DNA of 64,000 nucleotides from an uncultured Prolixibacteraceae bacterium (GTDB lineage: Bacteria; Bacteroidota; Bacteroidia; Bacteroidales; Prolixibacteraceae): the NCBI GenBank assembly GCA_913063265.1, contig CAJXZG010000002.1, forward strand, positions 1-64,000, read 5' to 3'. The notes beneath the pieces were generated by a model. That model had not been told where the DNA came from and searched no databases. It saw only the letters and a program-made list of their open reading frames with translations. Both the position numbers and the translations under genes were made by a program. This document shows positions 50,613 through 60,356 of this stretch, one piece after another. Positions within the stretch are counted from its first letter, which is position 1; the number at the start of each line of letters is the position of its first letter.

Positions 50613-53441
50613 CTATCTTACTATTTTTTTCATTTCTTCTGAACCCAAGTTAATTTCCGGATTAAATTCTTCGCTGGTCATGTATGATGTTAAACTTGTT
50701 AAAAGCTGATTTGCCTCTTTTCTTTCCTCCAGATTATTAATCAAATCGACTCCACTCACCAAAATTTTTCCATTACCAACTTTTGCTTCAAAAAGCATTG
50801 CAAGTCTGCGATTTGTAACCCAGTCATCAATTATCCGAACAATCGGTTTTAACTCCACCGGAAAATCATTAAGTTTTATCGCATCGCATTGACTCATGGC
50901 ATCCCACCACTGCCAGTTGCTATGATATTCTGTTGGAAATTTTGCCAATGCCGGATGTTCAGGATTACATAAAATTCCTAAAGTATGAGGTTTTTGTCCA
51001 CCCGTCCAGGCTGTATTCCAGAAGATACTTGAAAAACCTACGCCAATATCTCCACCCATTTCCGGTGCAACTTTTCCCTTACCAAGGCTAAGTAAAACCG
51101 TTCCGCCATTTTCCAGGTATTTTATTGTTGAAGGCGAAAGTTTTTGTACTATTCTGATTTCTGAATTTTGTTTAATCTGATTTTCAGGATATACCCAAAC
51201 ATCCCATAAATTTTGAAATGAATCCACCGATACTTCCAGCCTTAGTTTTCTGGCAAAGTTTTCTTTTTGAAACTGATAAACAACTTCTCCCAGATGTATT
51301 GCATTTCCGATATGAATTTCCCTGTCTCCCAGCGTGCCTTCAGCCAGAACTTTCTGTCCATGAAATATTTTCCATGATGGATTTGTTTTAATCGGAGCTA
51401 TACCAAAATGAGCTACTTCTATTGCTGCCGACATGCTTTCTCCTTCAGTAAATATTCTCTTTTCCAATCTTGCCAAAGGAACTGTAGTATTACAAAACCG
51501 TCTGTATTCTTCCGGTGAGATATATCCCTTTTCTTCCCAAAAAGCATCTAGAACACCGACCAATGCCGTTCCCTGTCCTGGGAAATCATGAAGATCCAAA
51601 AGCTGAAATCCGCCAAAGTCTGGTGTACGCAAAGCTGCTTCAATATCAGCTTTATAACAAAGTGCCTGCAATTTACCCGAGGCCATTAGAAAATCTTCAG
51701 CCAAATCACCCATGTGGTTTGCTTTTAAACTTTCGCGAAACAACTCAAAGTTTTTGGCTTTTAAGGGGCCGGTATATTTCTCAATTTCTTTAAAATTTGG
51801 GTAAACACACCATTGACCAATTTCATGACTTACCATCGGAATACCATCTTTTGTTAATCTTGCAGTCCAATCAAAATCGGTTCGTGGAGGCTGCGAATTA
51901 ATAATGCTGTTTAATTCTTCCGCCCAAAGCTGAATCCGGGGTCCGGGAAGATTATGGTATTCGTTTACTTCCAATGCAGGCCAACCAGCCGCACTTGTAT
52001 AAATTCTTCTCTTATCTTTTTCTTTCCAGTAATTTACAAACTCAGTAAGATAAGTTCTATAACCGGGGCCACCCGGTTCGTTACCATATGCCATCATTAC
52101 AAAAGAGGGATGGTTTCCATATTCTTTAACAATTCCCTCGCTTTCCTTATAAATATATTGGTCTACCGGAAAACCACTTCCCAACTCCGTACTTTGATTT
52201 GCCCAACTTGAACATTCTACCTGAAGATAAATGCCCATCGCATCGGCTGCAACAAATGCAGCTTTTGGAGGACACCATGAATGAAAACGCACATGGTTTA
52301 ATCCATGTGCTTTAACTGCCTTATACACCTTTTCCCATTCTTCAACGTTACACGGTGGATATCCGGATTTTGGAAATATAGCACACTCTAATGTTCCCCT
52401 GAAGAAAACTCTTTTACCATTAATTTGAATCTGTTGATCTTCGACTTTAATTTCCCGAAGTCCAAAATCAATCCTTTTTACTTCTTCTCCATTTTCATGT
52501 CGTAGTTCAAGTAAAAGCTCATAAACATTTGGATTAAATTCGTCCCAAAGTTTTGCATCACCTCCAAGTGGGTAAGAAAAATTTACAATATTTCCTCCGG
52601 GAGATAGTGTAAACTCATAATGCTTTTCTGGAGTTTCTATTTCAGTGTTGTGATGTTCGGCTTCCACTTCAATATTAATTTCGGCCTCAATAGTTTGAGT
52701 ATTTTGTATGATTGCTTTTATCTCAACTGATTTGGTTTTAACATCCGGATATATCCTTACATCGCTAAAATAAATCGGGTCAAAACTTTGCAAAGAAAGT
52801 TCCCCAACTATTCCATTCCAGTTCGATTGTGTATTGTCCGAAATACTGTGCGATTCCCACCCAACATCAATATCCTTAATCCTGTTGTCTATTTTTACAG
52901 CGATATAATTTTCACCTTCAGTCAGAAAAGGAGAAACATCAAAATAGTGTGGGGTGGCCAGGCTGTTTTGCAAGCCAACTTCAACTCCATTCACCCAAAC
53001 TTTCGATTCCCAATGCGGCCTTTCAAGGATAAGCTGTATAATTTTCTTTTGCCAGTTTTCAGGAACCGTAAAGGTCTTTCGATACCATGCAGCCCCGGTA
53101 TATTTTTTTTCGGGTTGAAGCCAAAACGGAAATCTAATTCCGTCATTCCCCTGGTAAGGTTTGTATCTTGGATCTTCCGGCCACTCCTTATTTTTTATCG
53201 AACCCGTCCATTCCGTATCAAAAGTAACGTCAAAACCTTTCCCATTTTCGACCATTGATCCCGGTAGATTTACAGTTTCAGGCAAATCTGTATTGTACCA
53301 TTTTTCTTTTTCTCCAATATCTTCCACATCCATTTGGAATTGCCATTCTCCTGACAAATCAATTCTATTGATTTCTTTTTTTGAACAGCTTAAAATTGTA
53401 CAGGCTAATAACAACAATATCAGTTTGATACTTAAATTCAT
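50613..53441 (-). CDS. Glycoside hydrolase family 2 enzyme, lipoprotein
   Basis: This 942-residue protein has a lipobox (TILSC, Cys near residue 19), an N-terminal sugar-binding jellyroll (GAAWYRKTFTVPENW), an Ig-like domain and a TIM-barrel catalytic domain. The general acid/base Glu lies in MMAYGNEPGGPGY (about 453) and the likely nucleophile in MVSHEIGQWCVYPNF (about 537). A RFHSWCPPKAAF segment marks the barrel. C-terminal ~300 residues are an added domain. Family 2 includes beta-galactosidases, glucuronidases and mannosidases; specificity cannot be read here. It is 143 bases downstream-side of the Gfo/Idh gene and 45 bases from the FAD oxidoreductase gene. Confidence 0.9.
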   Translation of the reverse strand: MNLSIKLILLLLACTILSCSKKEINRIDLSGEWQFQMDVEDIGEKEKWYNTDLPETVNLPGSMVENGKGFDVTFDTEWTGSIKNKEWPEDPRYKPYQGNDGIRFPFWLQPEKKYTGAAWYRKTFTVPENWQKKIIQLILERPHWESKVWVNGVEVGLQNSLATPHYFDVSPFLTEGENYIAVKIDNRIKDIDVGWESHSISDNTQSNWNGIVGELSLQSFDPIYFSDVRIYPDVKTKSVEIKAIIQNTQTIEAEINIEVEAEHHNTEIETPEKHYEFTLSPGGNIVNFSYPLGGDAKLWDEFNPNVYELLLELRHENGEEVKRIDFGLREIKVEDQQIQINGKRVFFRGTLECAIFPKSGYPPCNVEEWEKVYKAVKAHGLNHVRFHSWCPPKAAFVAADAMGIYLQVECSSWANQSTELGSGFPVDQYIYKESEGIVKEYGNHPSFVMMAYGNEPGGPGYRTYLTEFVNYWKEKDKRRIYTSAAGWPALEVNEYHNLPGPRIQLWAEELNSIINSQPPRTDFDWTARLTKDGIPMVSHEIGQWCVYPNFKEIEKYTGPLKAKNFELFRESLKANHMGDLAEDFLMASGKLQALCYKADIEAALRTPDFGGFQLLDLHDFPGQGTALVGVLDAFWEEKGYISPEEYRRFCNTTVPLARLEKRIFTEGESMSAAIEVAHFGIAPIKTNPSWKIFHGQKVLAEGTLGDREIHIGNAIHLGEVVYQFQKENFARKLRLEVSVDSFQNLWDVWVYPENQIKQNSEIRIVQKLSPSTIKYLENGGTVLLSLGKGKVAPEMGGDIGVGFSSIFWNTAWTGGQKPHTLGILCNPEHPALAKFPTEYHSNWQWWDAMSQCDAIKLNDFPVELKPIVRIIDDWVTNRRLAMLFEAKVGNGKILVSGVDLINNLEERKEANQLLTSLTSYMTSEEFNPEINLGSEEMKKIVR

Positions 53442-53486
53442 AAGTTTAAATTTTATTTTTTAACCAATCATTGTATTTCCATTTTT

Positions 53487-56400
53487 TCACAAAACAATTT
53501 TCTTTTCTTTTGGTTTTGGTTGAGACTGTAGCACTCCACTCGAATGACGATAGTAATGCCCACGCAAATCTTTTGAATATTCTTCCAGAATACCTTTACC
53601 GATATCGTTATAATCGCCACATTTAAACAAGGCACGCCCAAGAATTAATTCACGCAAGGAATTATTTCTTGTACTTACATCGTTTTTAAATTTAGGAGCC
53701 AGTCTTTTTGCAGTTTGAATATCCGGCATGGCATGTCCACGAACTCCGGGCATTTGTATCAATTTAAACAATGGTTCCGCAGCATCCTGATCGGCTATTG
53801 TTTCCAAAGCAATGGCCACCGCTCTGAAATGTGAGAATTCACTATCCGGGGTAAGTTTATCCATCAGCCTGAATATGGATGGCAAGACTTCTGTTTTTTG
53901 GGTGCGCCCTGCGGCAATTATTAAACTGTCCAGATAACTGATACTTCTGCCAAACTGTCCCATTCCACGGAAGTTCCATCCCTCATCCCAGTCTTCAAAA
54001 CCGTCAATCGCTTTAATCAGTTCTTTCCAGCCATCAGCGATTCCAAGCATACCAAGTATTCTTGCATAAACTAATTTATATTCTTCATTTTGAGTCAGGT
54101 AAAATTGATCCTGCAAAGCAACAATTCCTTTTTCCTTATCCCATAATATAGTTTCCAATCCTTCCAAATTGTTAACTACGGTTATTGAAGCTTGCTGTAC
54201 CTGCTCCATTGATGGCGGATAATTGTCAACATCGGTAAGTACCGATTCGGGCAAACTTCCCAGTTTAACCAAATCTTTTTGCAAGGACTTGATATCAATA
54301 TATCTGATTCGCTGATCATTCTGAGCAGCAATTGCAGCTGCCCATCCTACGGCATATCCCTGGTTTTGCAGACAAGGTTGCATACGAATTACCGGCATGG
54401 CATCGCGATGCGCACTGGCACCCAGACCTGTTACAGCTATTCCTTCCAATCCTTTTGGTAATAAGGCCCTGAAAGGTACATAAGCCAACACGTCAACACC
54501 ACTATGCTCCGGTGGTTTTAGTGAAAAGAACGGATCTTCGGTAAATCCGTGAGTGTCAAATGAACTTTTATGCAAGGAAATTGCATCGGGATAAGTTCGA
54601 CCATTATAAACATCCAGAACTGAAACTGTAAAATCGCCTACCATTCTTCTTCTTTCCCGTGTTTGTGGTAGCTTCCCAATATCGTATTGTTCCTCATATT
54701 TGTCTTTGGCAACGACCATTGCCCGCCACACGTCCAACATATCCGAATCGTTGATAAAGGTCCAGTCGCTGTTGTTATAAAAGTCGTTTGGATTTTTATG
54801 CGGAAATCCGGCTCCCTGCACTGCGACAGATTTCCCATCGGTGTAATGGTATTCGGCACCTGCAGAAACGGCAGTATCGGCACTCCCGGTAGAGTCGATA
54901 ATTGTATGACCAAGCACTACTCCTTTCCCTTCCGGGGTCGCAACTACAATTCCTTTTACATGGCCATTTTCAACAAAGGCACCACATCCTATTGCACCAA
55001 ACCAGATATCCCCACCGGCTTTTCTGATCTCCTTTCTGAAGTATTCCGTTTTCCAGTCAAAAACCCACCATTCCAGTTTATCCTTTTTTCGCGGATTATC
55101 CGGCCCCATATTTTTTACACCACGATCAACAATATTTGTGTATCCTTCACGATATCCATGATAATACTTTCCAATCATTCCAATGGTTCCCATTCCTCCA
55201 AGGCCATGCATATAGTCAATTACCAATGTTTTTGCTCCATGTTGAGCAGCACCCACACCTGCAGGTGCTCCTGCCGTTCCTCCACCAAGAACTACAACAT
55301 CGTATTCCGCCAAAATGGGTAAGGAAGTATTTTCTGAAACGACTTCACCCAAATTAAGGGACGGGCGCAAACCATCCAACAATTCTCCTACATCTCCATT
55401 TTTATTATCCGGAATTGAACTGCTTTTAACTTTTGGAATTTGAGACTCCGGACTTAAACTTGCCAGTATTGCAGCTTTTTCACCTACTCTTTCTCCAATC
55501 CTGATCATTTTGCCCGGTTCCAGCAAAGTTTCAGCAGCTAAATCGCTCATATTAGCACTTCCGCTAAGCACAAAAATATTTTCAATTTTTCGGGGTTGAA
55601 AAACTTTCAGGTTGATATTTTCGAGATCTACTATTTCGTTGTTCCACCTTTTTTGTCCAACTAATTTATCAGGAGGATTTTGAAACAAAATGTCCGAGGA
55701 TTCCACCTGATCGGCATCCCATGTCATATCCCGGGCAATCTGTTCTGCATGTGCAAAAGATGCAAAGCTACCATCCTTCATATCGATTTGAATGGAATAC
55801 TCGATTGCTTTATACTGAATATCGGCTTTTTGAAAACTCCCGTCATTCGCATCTCCCTTTGATGAAAAATGAATTTGCAAAGGTTCTTCATGAATTTTTC
55901 CTACAAGACCTTCTGCATTCTTAATCTGATTCCCAACTACTGTAAATTTGAATTCCTGTTTTCCTTCAGGATACTTTTCAAAATTTGCCCCGGCCATTCG
56001 GGCCACCAAAGCCCGTGGAGTAGCATCGATAATTGTTTTTGCCACAATTGCCTGACGGCCGGAACGGTTTGCCATTACTATCCCGGCAGGATTTCCCTTC
56101 GAATCCGTTAAAATATCAGTAGCAAAACAGGAGTATAAAAAGTTTATTTTATTATCGATTAAAGCTTCGTCGAGCGCTTTTTTAACTTTTAATTGAGAGG
56201 GTAAGCCTTCTCCCCATATCGTTTTCCCCAATTTCGTATTGAGGATTGAACTGTCTTTAGTCCATAAACGAAATGTACCACATACATCTTCACCCAAATA
56301 AGGTTCCTGAGCCAACAGAAAAACTGAAGCTCCTGCTTTAGCTGCTTCCACCGCGGCAGCAACTCCTGCAGTTGAACCCCCTACAACTACAACGTCAACT

Positions 56401-56543
56401 TCATAAGCAAGCGGAATTTTTCTTTCAGATTGAAAGGCATATTTTGGATTTTTATTTTTTTCAGCATTAAATGCATATGCACCGGAAGAAAGTAAAAATG
56501 CAGAACCGGCAGCTGTTGTTTTGATAAAGTTTCTTCTTTTCAT
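53487..56543 (-). CDS. Double FAD-dependent oxidoreductase (two FAD_oxidored domains)
   Basis: This 1018-residue protein begins with a Tat-like leader (MKRRNFIKTTAAGSAF), then carries two FAD-binding units in tandem. The first has VVVVGGSTAGVAAAVEAA near residues 51-68, the second VVVLGGGTAGAPAGVGAA near 415-435, each followed by the family's Gly-rich and GxGE-like segments. The second unit holds the longer FAD_oxidored continuation with TRERRRMVGDFTVSV. The last ~230 residues are helical repeats resembling a HEAT array. Such proteins are found in polysaccharide loci and presumably oxidise a sugar or sugar acid outside the cytoplasm. Whether both units are active is unclear. Confidence 0.85.
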   Translation of the reverse strand: MKRRNFIKTTAAGSAFLLSSGAYAFNAEKNKNPKYAFQSERKIPLAYEVDVVVVGGSTAGVAAAVEAAKAGASVFLLAQEPYLGEDVCGTFRLWTKDSSILNTKLGKTIWGEGLPSQLKVKKALDEALIDNKINFLYSCFATDILTDSKGNPAGIVMANRSGRQAIVAKTIIDATPRALVARMAGANFEKYPEGKQEFKFTVVGNQIKNAEGLVGKIHEEPLQIHFSSKGDANDGSFQKADIQYKAIEYSIQIDMKDGSFASFAHAEQIARDMTWDADQVESSDILFQNPPDKLVGQKRWNNEIVDLENINLKVFQPRKIENIFVLSGSANMSDLAAETLLEPGKMIRIGERVGEKAAILASLSPESQIPKVKSSSIPDNKNGDVGELLDGLRPSLNLGEVVSENTSLPILAEYDVVVLGGGTAGAPAGVGAAQHGAKTLVIDYMHGLGGMGTIGMIGKYYHGYREGYTNIVDRGVKNMGPDNPRKKDKLEWWVFDWKTEYFRKEIRKAGGDIWFGAIGCGAFVENGHVKGIVVATPEGKGVVLGHTIIDSTGSADTAVSAGAEYHYTDGKSVAVQGAGFPHKNPNDFYNNSDWTFINDSDMLDVWRAMVVAKDKYEEQYDIGKLPQTRERRRMVGDFTVSVLDVYNGRTYPDAISLHKSSFDTHGFTEDPFFSLKPPEHSGVDVLAYVPFRALLPKGLEGIAVTGLGASAHRDAMPVIRMQPCLQNQGYAVGWAAAIAAQNDQRIRYIDIKSLQKDLVKLGSLPESVLTDVDNYPPSMEQVQQASITVVNNLEGLETILWDKEKGIVALQDQFYLTQNEEYKLVYARILGMLGIADGWKELIKAIDGFEDWDEGWNFRGMGQFGRSISYLDSLIIAAGRTQKTEVLPSIFRLMDKLTPDSEFSHFRAVAIALETIADQDAAEPLFKLIQMPGVRGHAMPDIQTAKRLAPKFKNDVSTRNNSLRELILGRALFKCGDYNDIGKGILEEYSKDLRGHYYRHSSGVLQSQPKPKEKKIVL

Positions 56544-56615
56544 GATAGGAAAGTTGGAAGCACGAAGCCCGAAGATGGTTTTAGTTTAAATTTCTTAATT
56601 CATTAAAAATAGGTA

Positions 56616-58703
56616 TTATTCTTTACTCACGGAATTCAAATATTCCGGTCCCGCGTTTTCTCCTGCTTTTTGCGCTTTTGAAATATCGATAGTTTTAAAT
56701 CCCAGTTGAAATGCCGGAGAATTTTCTTTTAGTTTGAAATTAAAATTATCCGGATCTGCAAATAAAGGATCTGCAAAAACAGAGTGGATGTCCTTTCCAG
56801 ATGCTTGCCATTCTTCCCAACTCTTGCCAGCCCAGTTCAACGATTCGATTGATTGTTCCGGATTATACCATAGATTGTAATCCATATCAAATGATTCGCT
56901 TACTTCTTTTGTTCCAGTCTCATTTTTTGGATGAAAATAAAACTCGTAAGGTTTGTCATTCCATTGACCATCCAGTAGTTTTCCTTCTTTCCAATACACA
57001 ATATTTTGTTCGAAATAAACACTTTTGTGCGGCTCCATTCTTGTACGGTTCAATTGTTGCAATCTTCCCATTGCAAAAATGTTGTTTCGAACCGTCACTT
57101 CTTTGGCAAAGTGCATATTGAAAGCTGCAAATTTGGTGTTGTAAACAATGTTGTTTTCAACCAAAATATGTGTTGAACCTTCATCGTGATAAATTCCCCA
57201 ACCCCCGTAATGATTGGCATCCACATCGTGAATCAGGTTATTTCTAATCACTGTTCCTGGGGATACACCCAGCGTATAAATTGCTCCCATATCAGAAAGC
57301 AAACCTTGCCCTATATGGTGGATATGATTGTGTTCGATAATATTGTCGCGACTTACACTCCTCTGGTAACCCCACTCCCAACCTATTGAAATACCCGTAT
57401 AATAACCATGGTGAATGTGGTTCTGAGAAACCAGGTTGCCTTCTGTTTTTTGTAATAAAATTCCAACTGCAGACGGATAAACCTGACCAAAATGATGGAT
57501 GTGATTATTGATGATCCGGTTTTTTGAGGTTCTTAGAAAAATATGGTCTTTGTAATCGCCTCCATTTACCCGGAAACCTCCGGCTGCAATATTTCCAATT
57601 TCATTCAACGAAAAAGTATTGTTACTGCATCTTTCATTGATTTCAAAAGCCCAGGTTCCCAGGTTCTTAAATGCACATTTGGCAAAGGAACAATTTTGAA
57701 CACCTGTTAAAGAAATCGCAGCAGGCACTGAAGCTGAGCCTTGCCTGTCGTTTGAATTTCCCGGTGGCAATTCCCAATTCGTATAACAAAACTCCAGGTC
57801 ATAAAATTGAATCCCTTTAATAAACTCTCCCTTTTCCGGATCTCCATCGAAACGCACAAGCTGGTCAATTACCGGAGCATAAATTTCAGTTTGGTTTATT
57901 TTCTCATCAGGAAACGGATAATAATAACATTTGCCTTGTTTTCTGTCCAGATACCATTCACCCGGCACATCAAGTTCTTCAAAAACATTTTCGACAATAT
58001 AACGGGCACCATCTTCCGAAAAATCATCGGTAAAAGTTTTGCCGGCCTTGTGTTTAAATGTTACTATGTTGGTTTCTTGATCTATCGATTTTATAGGTAA
58101 ATGAGAATCTGTCCAGAAATGATAGACAATTACTTCCACATCATCCATATTTTTCCATTGTGGATTAATGGCGCCTTCAGCAAACTCAAAACTCTGACAA
58201 TCGGTATGATAATTAACGGTTTTGGGAGTTCCCTCGGGCATGCCTTTTACCCGAAGAAATCCTGAATTTGGTTTTCGTGCACGATGTCGTAATTCGCCGT
58301 TTACATAAATCTGACGAAATTTCCATTCACCGGATTTTACCTCAGGAATATCACAAGCCCACCAGCCGTTTTTTTGCTTCTTCCAGTCTTCGAGCTTTTT
58401 GCCACCGCTGACGCATACTTTCTCATTACCAAAATTCTTAATTTTTAAATCGGTTCGATTTGTACCGGAATGTTCAGGCCTCAAAACAAGTGGTTTATTT
58501 AACTGATAAACTCCTTCTTTTATCAAAATAAAATCAACTTCTTTCCCAACACTTTCATTAATGGCTTTTTGAATGGTTTGAAAAGGTTGTTTTTCTGTTC
58601 CGGGATTGGAATCATCGCCATTTAAAGAAACATAAAAGTTTTGTGGTTGTGCGAATATGAAAGTAGTAAAAAATAAAAATGAAGTGGTGATAATGATTTT
58701 CAT
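56616..58703 (-). CDS. Secreted right-handed parallel beta-helix protein
   Basis: The 695-residue protein has a signal peptide (MKIITTSFLFFTTFIFAQ, allowing one residue) and the N-terminal pattern FYVSLNGDDSNPGTEKQPFQ followed by TIQKAIN that opens many Bacteroidota pectate-lyase-like and alginate-epimerase-like proteins. The middle carries beta-helix turns with NNHIHHFG, NHIHHGYYTGISIG and NHIHHIGQGL repeats. A catalytic Asp/Lys set cannot be named. It is probably a polysaccharide lyase, glycosidase or binding protein acting on the same glycan as its neighbours. It lies between the FAD oxidoreductase and the fucosidase, behind repeat copy B. Confidence 0.82.
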   Translation of the reverse strand: MKIIITTSFLFFTTFIFAQPQNFYVSLNGDDSNPGTEKQPFQTIQKAINESVGKEVDFILIKEGVYQLNKPLVLRPEHSGTNRTDLKIKNFGNEKVCVSGGKKLEDWKKQKNGWWACDIPEVKSGEWKFRQIYVNGELRHRARKPNSGFLRVKGMPEGTPKTVNYHTDCQSFEFAEGAINPQWKNMDDVEVIVYHFWTDSHLPIKSIDQETNIVTFKHKAGKTFTDDFSEDGARYIVENVFEELDVPGEWYLDRKQGKCYYYPFPDEKINQTEIYAPVIDQLVRFDGDPEKGEFIKGIQFYDLEFCYTNWELPPGNSNDRQGSASVPAAISLTGVQNCSFAKCAFKNLGTWAFEINERCSNNTFSLNEIGNIAAGGFRVNGGDYKDHIFLRTSKNRIINNHIHHFGQVYPSAVGILLQKTEGNLVSQNHIHHGYYTGISIGWEWGYQRSVSRDNIIEHNHIHHIGQGLLSDMGAIYTLGVSPGTVIRNNLIHDVDANHYGGWGIYHDEGSTHILVENNIVYNTKFAAFNMHFAKEVTVRNNIFAMGRLQQLNRTRMEPHKSVYFEQNIVYWKEGKLLDGQWNDKPYEFYFHPKNETGTKEVSESFDMDYNLWYNPEQSIESLNWAGKSWEEWQASGKDIHSVFADPLFADPDNFNFKLKENSPAFQLGFKTIDISKAQKAGENAGPEYLNSVSKE

Positions 58704-58720
58704 AATGGTTTAGGTTTTTC

Positions 58721-58840
58721 TACCCCCCGTTTCGTTCGGAATCTCCTTCGGAGTTTCCTGCCTCAACTGTCCCCCTAAATTTAGGGGAACAGTTTGAGCC
58801 GGTGGTTTCAAAGAAGGAACCGGTGATATCGGGGGGTATA
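58721..58840. repeat. 120-bp structured palindromic repeat, copy B
   Basis: The element starts TACCCCCCGTTTCG, the same 14 bases as copy A, and ends GGGGGGTATA. It has the same inner hairpins: CTCCTTCGGAG and a long one pairing GCCTCAACTGTCCCCC with GGGGAACAGTTTGAGCC. Length is 120 bp, equal to copy A at 656-775. It separates the fucosidase gene (ends 58848) from the beta-helix gene (starts 58703) and could end the fucosidase transcript. Confidence 0.75.
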
Positions 58841-58847
58841 AATATTC

Positions 58848-59894
58848 TTATTTCAACATTTTTCCAACTTTCAACAAAATATCAGCCGAAACTTTTGGCA
58901 CTTCACCATTTCCGTCCGGACCAACATTTAAAAGGAAGTTTCCACCTTTTCCATTAATATCCTGCAATTTTTCGTAAACTTCTTTAGGGCTTTTCCAATC
59001 TTCGTCAATGATTTTATAACCCCACGAATCATTCATGGTATAACATGCTTCCCAATAATGTTTTAATTTAGAATCAGGATGAAACTGCTCGGGTGTTCCA
59101 AAATCCTTTTTAAATATTTTTCTTTTTGAAACCCTGTTATTTATAATAATATCAGGCTTTAATTCGCGAATGTATTGATACAAATCATCACCATCTTCCA
59201 ATGTCCAGTAATCTGCCCAATCACCATCAAACCAAAGAATTTCGGTATCATATTTTTCAATCAACTCTTTTACCTGGTTTTTCATGTATTGTACATATTC
59301 TGCTTTTTTACCTTCTATCATTTTTGGATTCCGCCATCTTTCCCTGTCCTGTTCAGAAGCGTTTTCATCAGGGATATCATGTGACGGATGATTCCAGTCG
59401 ATAATACTGTAATAAGTTCCAAAATGTAATCCGTGTTTTTTACAGGCATCAGATAATTCCTTAATAAAATCCCTCCCTTTCATTGGAGAGCTGGCTATAT
59501 CGTACTCCGTAAATTCCGACTCAAACAAACAAAAACCTTCGTGATGTTTACTTGTAATTACAATATATTTCATTCCGGATTTTTTGGCCAGTTTTGCAAT
59601 TTTATCAGCATTATATTTTTTAGGAGTCCAGGTTTTAATCAGTTTAATATACTCTGATTTTGGTATTTTCTGATTGCACTGAATCCACTCTGCATAACGC
59701 CCTTCATCGTTTCCTTTGTAAATTCCTCCCAACTGGCTGTACAATCCAAAATGGATAAACATTCCGTATTCGGCATCAGTAAACCATTCCATTCTCCTGG
59801 CAAAATCCGCTTCCGATTCTTCAAGATAATTTACTTGTGCGAAACCTGAAAATGTTCCTAATAATAAAGTGATTAATAAAATGTAGTTTTTCAT
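58848..59894 (-). CDS. Alpha-L-fucosidase, family GH29
   Basis: This enzyme releases L-fucose from glycans. The 348-residue protein has a signal peptide (to about SGFAQ), the family's start WFTDAEYGMFIHFGLYSQ, then YIVITSKHHEGFCLFES and the nucleophile Asp in EILWFDGDWADYW (about residue 222). The C-terminus ends after VGPDGNGEVP, so it has the catalytic domain only and lacks the usual C-terminal beta domain. It is followed downstream by repeat copy B and the beta-helix gene. A long non-coding stretch lies upstream. Confidence 0.92.
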   Translation of the reverse strand: MKNYILLITLLLGTFSGFAQVNYLEESEADFARRMEWFTDAEYGMFIHFGLYSQLGGIYKGNDEGRYAEWIQCNQKIPKSEYIKLIKTWTPKKYNADKIAKLAKKSGMKYIVITSKHHEGFCLFESEFTEYDIASSPMKGRDFIKELSDACKKHGLHFGTYYSIIDWNHPSHDIPDENASEQDRERWRNPKMIEGKKAEYVQYMKNQVKELIEKYDTEILWFDGDWADYWTLEDGDDLYQYIRELKPDIIINNRVSKRKIFKKDFGTPEQFHPDSKLKHYWEACYTMNDSWGYKIIDEDWKSPKEVYEKLQDINGKGGNFLLNVGPDGNGEVPKVSADILLKVGKMLK

Positions 59895-60098
59895 AGTTCA
59901 GTCTGATTTTATTAGTAAAAGATTATTTTTAGTATTGATTGTTGCCTGGTTATTTTGACTTTGTATCCAAATTGATTGGCTTCTTTAGTTTTTTAGGTTA
60001 TTAAATGTTCTTACAAATATATTGAATTAAACAAATGAGTGTTTGTTTATTCAGTGCCACTTTTCGTGATTAAGTGTTAATGGTATTTTGTTTTTTGC

Positions 60099-60122
60099 CA
60101 CTAAAGCACTAAAACACTAAAA
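60099..60122. repeat. Tandem repeat, three 8-bp units
   Basis: CACTAAAG, CACTAAAA and CACTAAAA follow one another without a break. The phrase is of a kind I have seen between Bacteroidota genes and may be a decayed repeat element. Confidence 0.6.
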
Positions 60123-60237
60123 TTCATTAAAAAGCCAAAGATTGAGTCCGGTAATAATCAACAAAGAATCATCAGCTTGAAAACAATTTCATCATTAAAA
60201 TCCTTTAGCCCGTTGATTTGAGCAAGGAATTAAACCC

Positions 60238-60277
60238 GGCTTTAGCATTAAAGATTCGCTCTTTAACGGCTTAAGCC
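60238..60277. repeat. Imperfect inverted repeat
   Basis: GGCTTTAGCATTAAAGA pairs with TCTTTAACGGCTTAAGCC over about 16 positions with two mismatches or bulges around a short loop (TTCGC). No U tract follows on the plus strand, so it does not look like a terminator. It is probably a remnant of a dispersed repeat. Confidence 0.5.
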
Positions 60278-60356
60278 AAGGTGTTCTGAGTCACCAAACG
60301 CCAAGCAAAAGCATGGTGAAAACAATGCTATCCAACTCTTCTAATGCATCAAAAAT

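Larger units (their letters stand above)
59895..60356. other. Non-coding region with degenerate repeats upstream of the fucosidase gene
   Basis: No credible gene is present in these 462 bases. It includes a 3 x 8-bp tandem repeat CACTAAAG/A at 60099-60122 and an imperfect hairpin at 60238-60277 (GGCTTTAGCATTAAAGA with TCTTTAACGGCTTAAGCC). A CAAATATA at 60014-60021 reads TATATTTG on the minus strand, a possible -7 box for the fucosidase gene about 120 bases from its start. The rest is AT-rich and plain. Confidence 0.6.

Noticed and set aside
54687-55322. 211-codon plus-strand open frame opposite the double FAD oxidoreductase
   Set aside because: The FAD frame has full family motifs and the antisense frame has none; the length reflects codon bias of the real gene.
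59895-60356. Pseudogene or decayed gene in the 462-base gap
   Set aside because: No frame shows family motifs; the visible content is short repeats and AT-rich spacer.
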